Below, piece after piece: positions 62,606 through 64,000 of a DNA stretch of 64,000 bases (the stretch's first letter is position 1; each line of letters opens with the position of its first letter). Below the pieces are notes generated by a model. It had not been told where the DNA came from and searched no databases. It saw nothing but the letters and a program-made list of their open reading frames with translations. The DNA comes from Wuchereria bancrofti (taxonomy: Eukaryota; Nematoda; Chromadorea; Rhabditida; Onchocercidae), in NCBI GenBank assembly GCA_005281725.1, contig SSBO01000001.1, forward strand, positions 2,836,399 to 2,900,398. Reading direction: 5' to 3'. The translations under genes were made by a program, and so were the position numbers.

Positions 62606-64000
62606 ATGGCTGATACAAAGCCTAGTGTAACGGAAAAAATGTTGGCATTGCTCATTATTTCTGTAGTAAGTTCGATTTTTACTACATTTATGCTTCTACA
62701 AAAAGCACCGAACTTTTTTTAAAAAAATAAGTAATAGAAAAAATAACAATGTTTGCTCTTGAAAAAAAGAAATAACAGAATGTTCATAAATCATTTAGTA
62801 AGTCGTACTTAATGCTGAAAACTTAATGGCAAATTATTTGTGAAAAGATGATTTTCGTCAGATGCAACATAATTTAGTCAGTACATTATCCTACCTTGGA
62901 TATCTTAGAGATTTTAAATTATTACTTATCATTATCTTAGAGATTTTTAAAAATTAGTTAATGAATTACTTTAAAAAGATATAATTCCATTTTGAATTTA
63001 ACGTCTAATTTTATTTAATATCTACTTTAAAACAGGTATCATTGTTTGGCTTTATCAGCAATGGGCTATCACTTCATATCACAGCCACAAATTCACATTT
63101 TCGGAATGCTTATGGCACTCTTTTTGTACGGCGGTTTTCTTGTATAATATACAAACGATATCAGTTACACTAATTTGGGAGTTGTTTTTCTACTAACGTA
63201 ACATTTCTTTTTGTGCTTAATTTCAGTTATTCGTGAAAAGTTTGAAGAAATCTCAGTTAGTTTCATTTGACAATTACTAATTTTTGCTGTGTTGAATCAA
63301 CCATTTCCAGGAATTCGCGTGAGTTATCATCGCAGACATCTCCCATTGCCTTAATATCCGGATGTTTTGCTAATGTATCTTTTTACGGATCATTATTGGT
63401 GAATTTGTTAATTGCGGTAAATAGATACTGCGCTCTTATACATCCTCTGAAATATTATTTTTTTGGACTATACAGAAAGCTCGTATAGCAGAAATTATTG
63501 CTTATTTCTTTGGGTTTCCTCTATGTTTTCCAAGCATTTTTGGTAAAGCTTTGTCAAATTCAAAAAGTGAAGTGTAATTTATAAAAATGATAAATATTAT
63601 CAATGAAAGAAAATGGCTTACGGAACCGAAGTTCAGGATTTCAAAAGCTTAATATCAATCAATAAATAATGCATAACTTTGTAACTTATTTATAACTTAC
63701 AGAACCCTGTACTCTCATTTTTAATATAGAATTGGATTTGCGCTGGAGCTACAGTAACACCAGTTGTGGTTATACCAATTCAATGTTTGACCTAATATTC
63801 GTATTTCAGCGCTGACCACAGTGGGATGCATTAACTTTATAACGCTTTTAGGATTAGAAATTACAGTAAAGTTACGATTCACGGTTGTCTTATTAATTAT
63901 TGCAATGAAAGAGTTTAATTAATACTTAAAATGCGCAGTTAACTGTTTGATAACCCAATTCTTGAAATGTCTTCATAAAATGTAAAACATTTATAATGAA
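62606..64000 (+). pseudogene. Srx-like 7TM chemoreceptor, damaged or partial
   Basis: Candidate exons: 62606-62665 (start ATG, hydrophobic), 63036-63125 (FGFISNGLSLHITATN then FRNAYGTLF, like TM1 and first loop of nematode serpentine receptors), about 63310-63478 (GCFANVSFYGSLLVNLLIAVNRYCALIHPLKYYFF, with NRY in place of DRY and the following P-x-x-Y), about 63728-63810 (NTSCGYTNSMFDLIFVF) and about 63811-63900 (LTTVGCINFITLLGLE). The pattern fits the Srx/Srsx group. The last two pieces are out of frame with each other (frame change near 63809), and the TM2 region between 63126 and 63300 is not clear. It may be a pseudogene or a gene I have not spliced correctly. The end is outside the window. 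Confidence 0.45.

Overview
The window looks like nematode nuclear DNA, most probably from a filarial or other spirurid (clade III) worm. It is AT-rich. Its genes have many short exons separated by introns of 50 to 2,300 bases with TTTCAG-type acceptors. The encoded proteins match nematode and metazoan families, and an exact copy of the nematode spliced leader SL1 is present. No tRNA, rRNA or CRISPR array was seen. Exon chains were built by hand from splice signals and reading frame. Most close as one open frame, which is the main support for the models.

Layout. 82-2558 (+): 3' part of a chimaerin (SH2-C1-RhoGAP). 4080-8494 (-): aldehyde dehydrogenase carrying an extra N-terminal permuted papain-like (YiiX/NlpC-P60) domain. 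10932-16359 (-): sn-1 diacylglycerol lipase; a decayed second copy of its first exon lies just outside it. 19752-24336 (+): PPM1G-type PP2C phosphatase. 24333-25927 (-): mitochondrial monothiol glutaredoxin 5, whose stop codon overlaps that of the phosphatase. 27147-30022 (-): protein phosphatase 4 catalytic subunit. 32495-44031 (+): RdgB/Nir2-type phosphatidylinositol transfer protein (PITP-DDHD-LNS2). By memory, the dehydrogenase, lipase and PPM1G genes are also neighbours in C. elegans (cosmid F42G9: alh-11, dagl-2, ppm-1.G).

44-50.5 kb is gene-poor. At 50.5-57.9 kb there are two nested BEL/Pao LTR retrotransposons. An old plus-strand remnant has had its 3' LTR split by a complete minus-strand element (51458-57663, 398-bp LTRs, 5-bp target duplication GTAAC). 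Each LTR of the younger element holds the full 22-nt SL1 sequence directly after an AATAAA signal and directly before a GT. This is the most unusual feature here: trans-splicing by the host could rebuild the terminal repeat that the element needs for reverse transcription. From 58 to 64 kb there is a relic of a DEAH helicase and, at the edge, a damaged chemoreceptor-like (Srx-type) 7TM gene.

Functionally the set is rich in lipid signalling: a DAG-binding chimaerin, a DAG lipase and a PI/PA transfer protein. The rest is phosphatases (PP4, PPM1G) and mitochondrial or redox metabolism.
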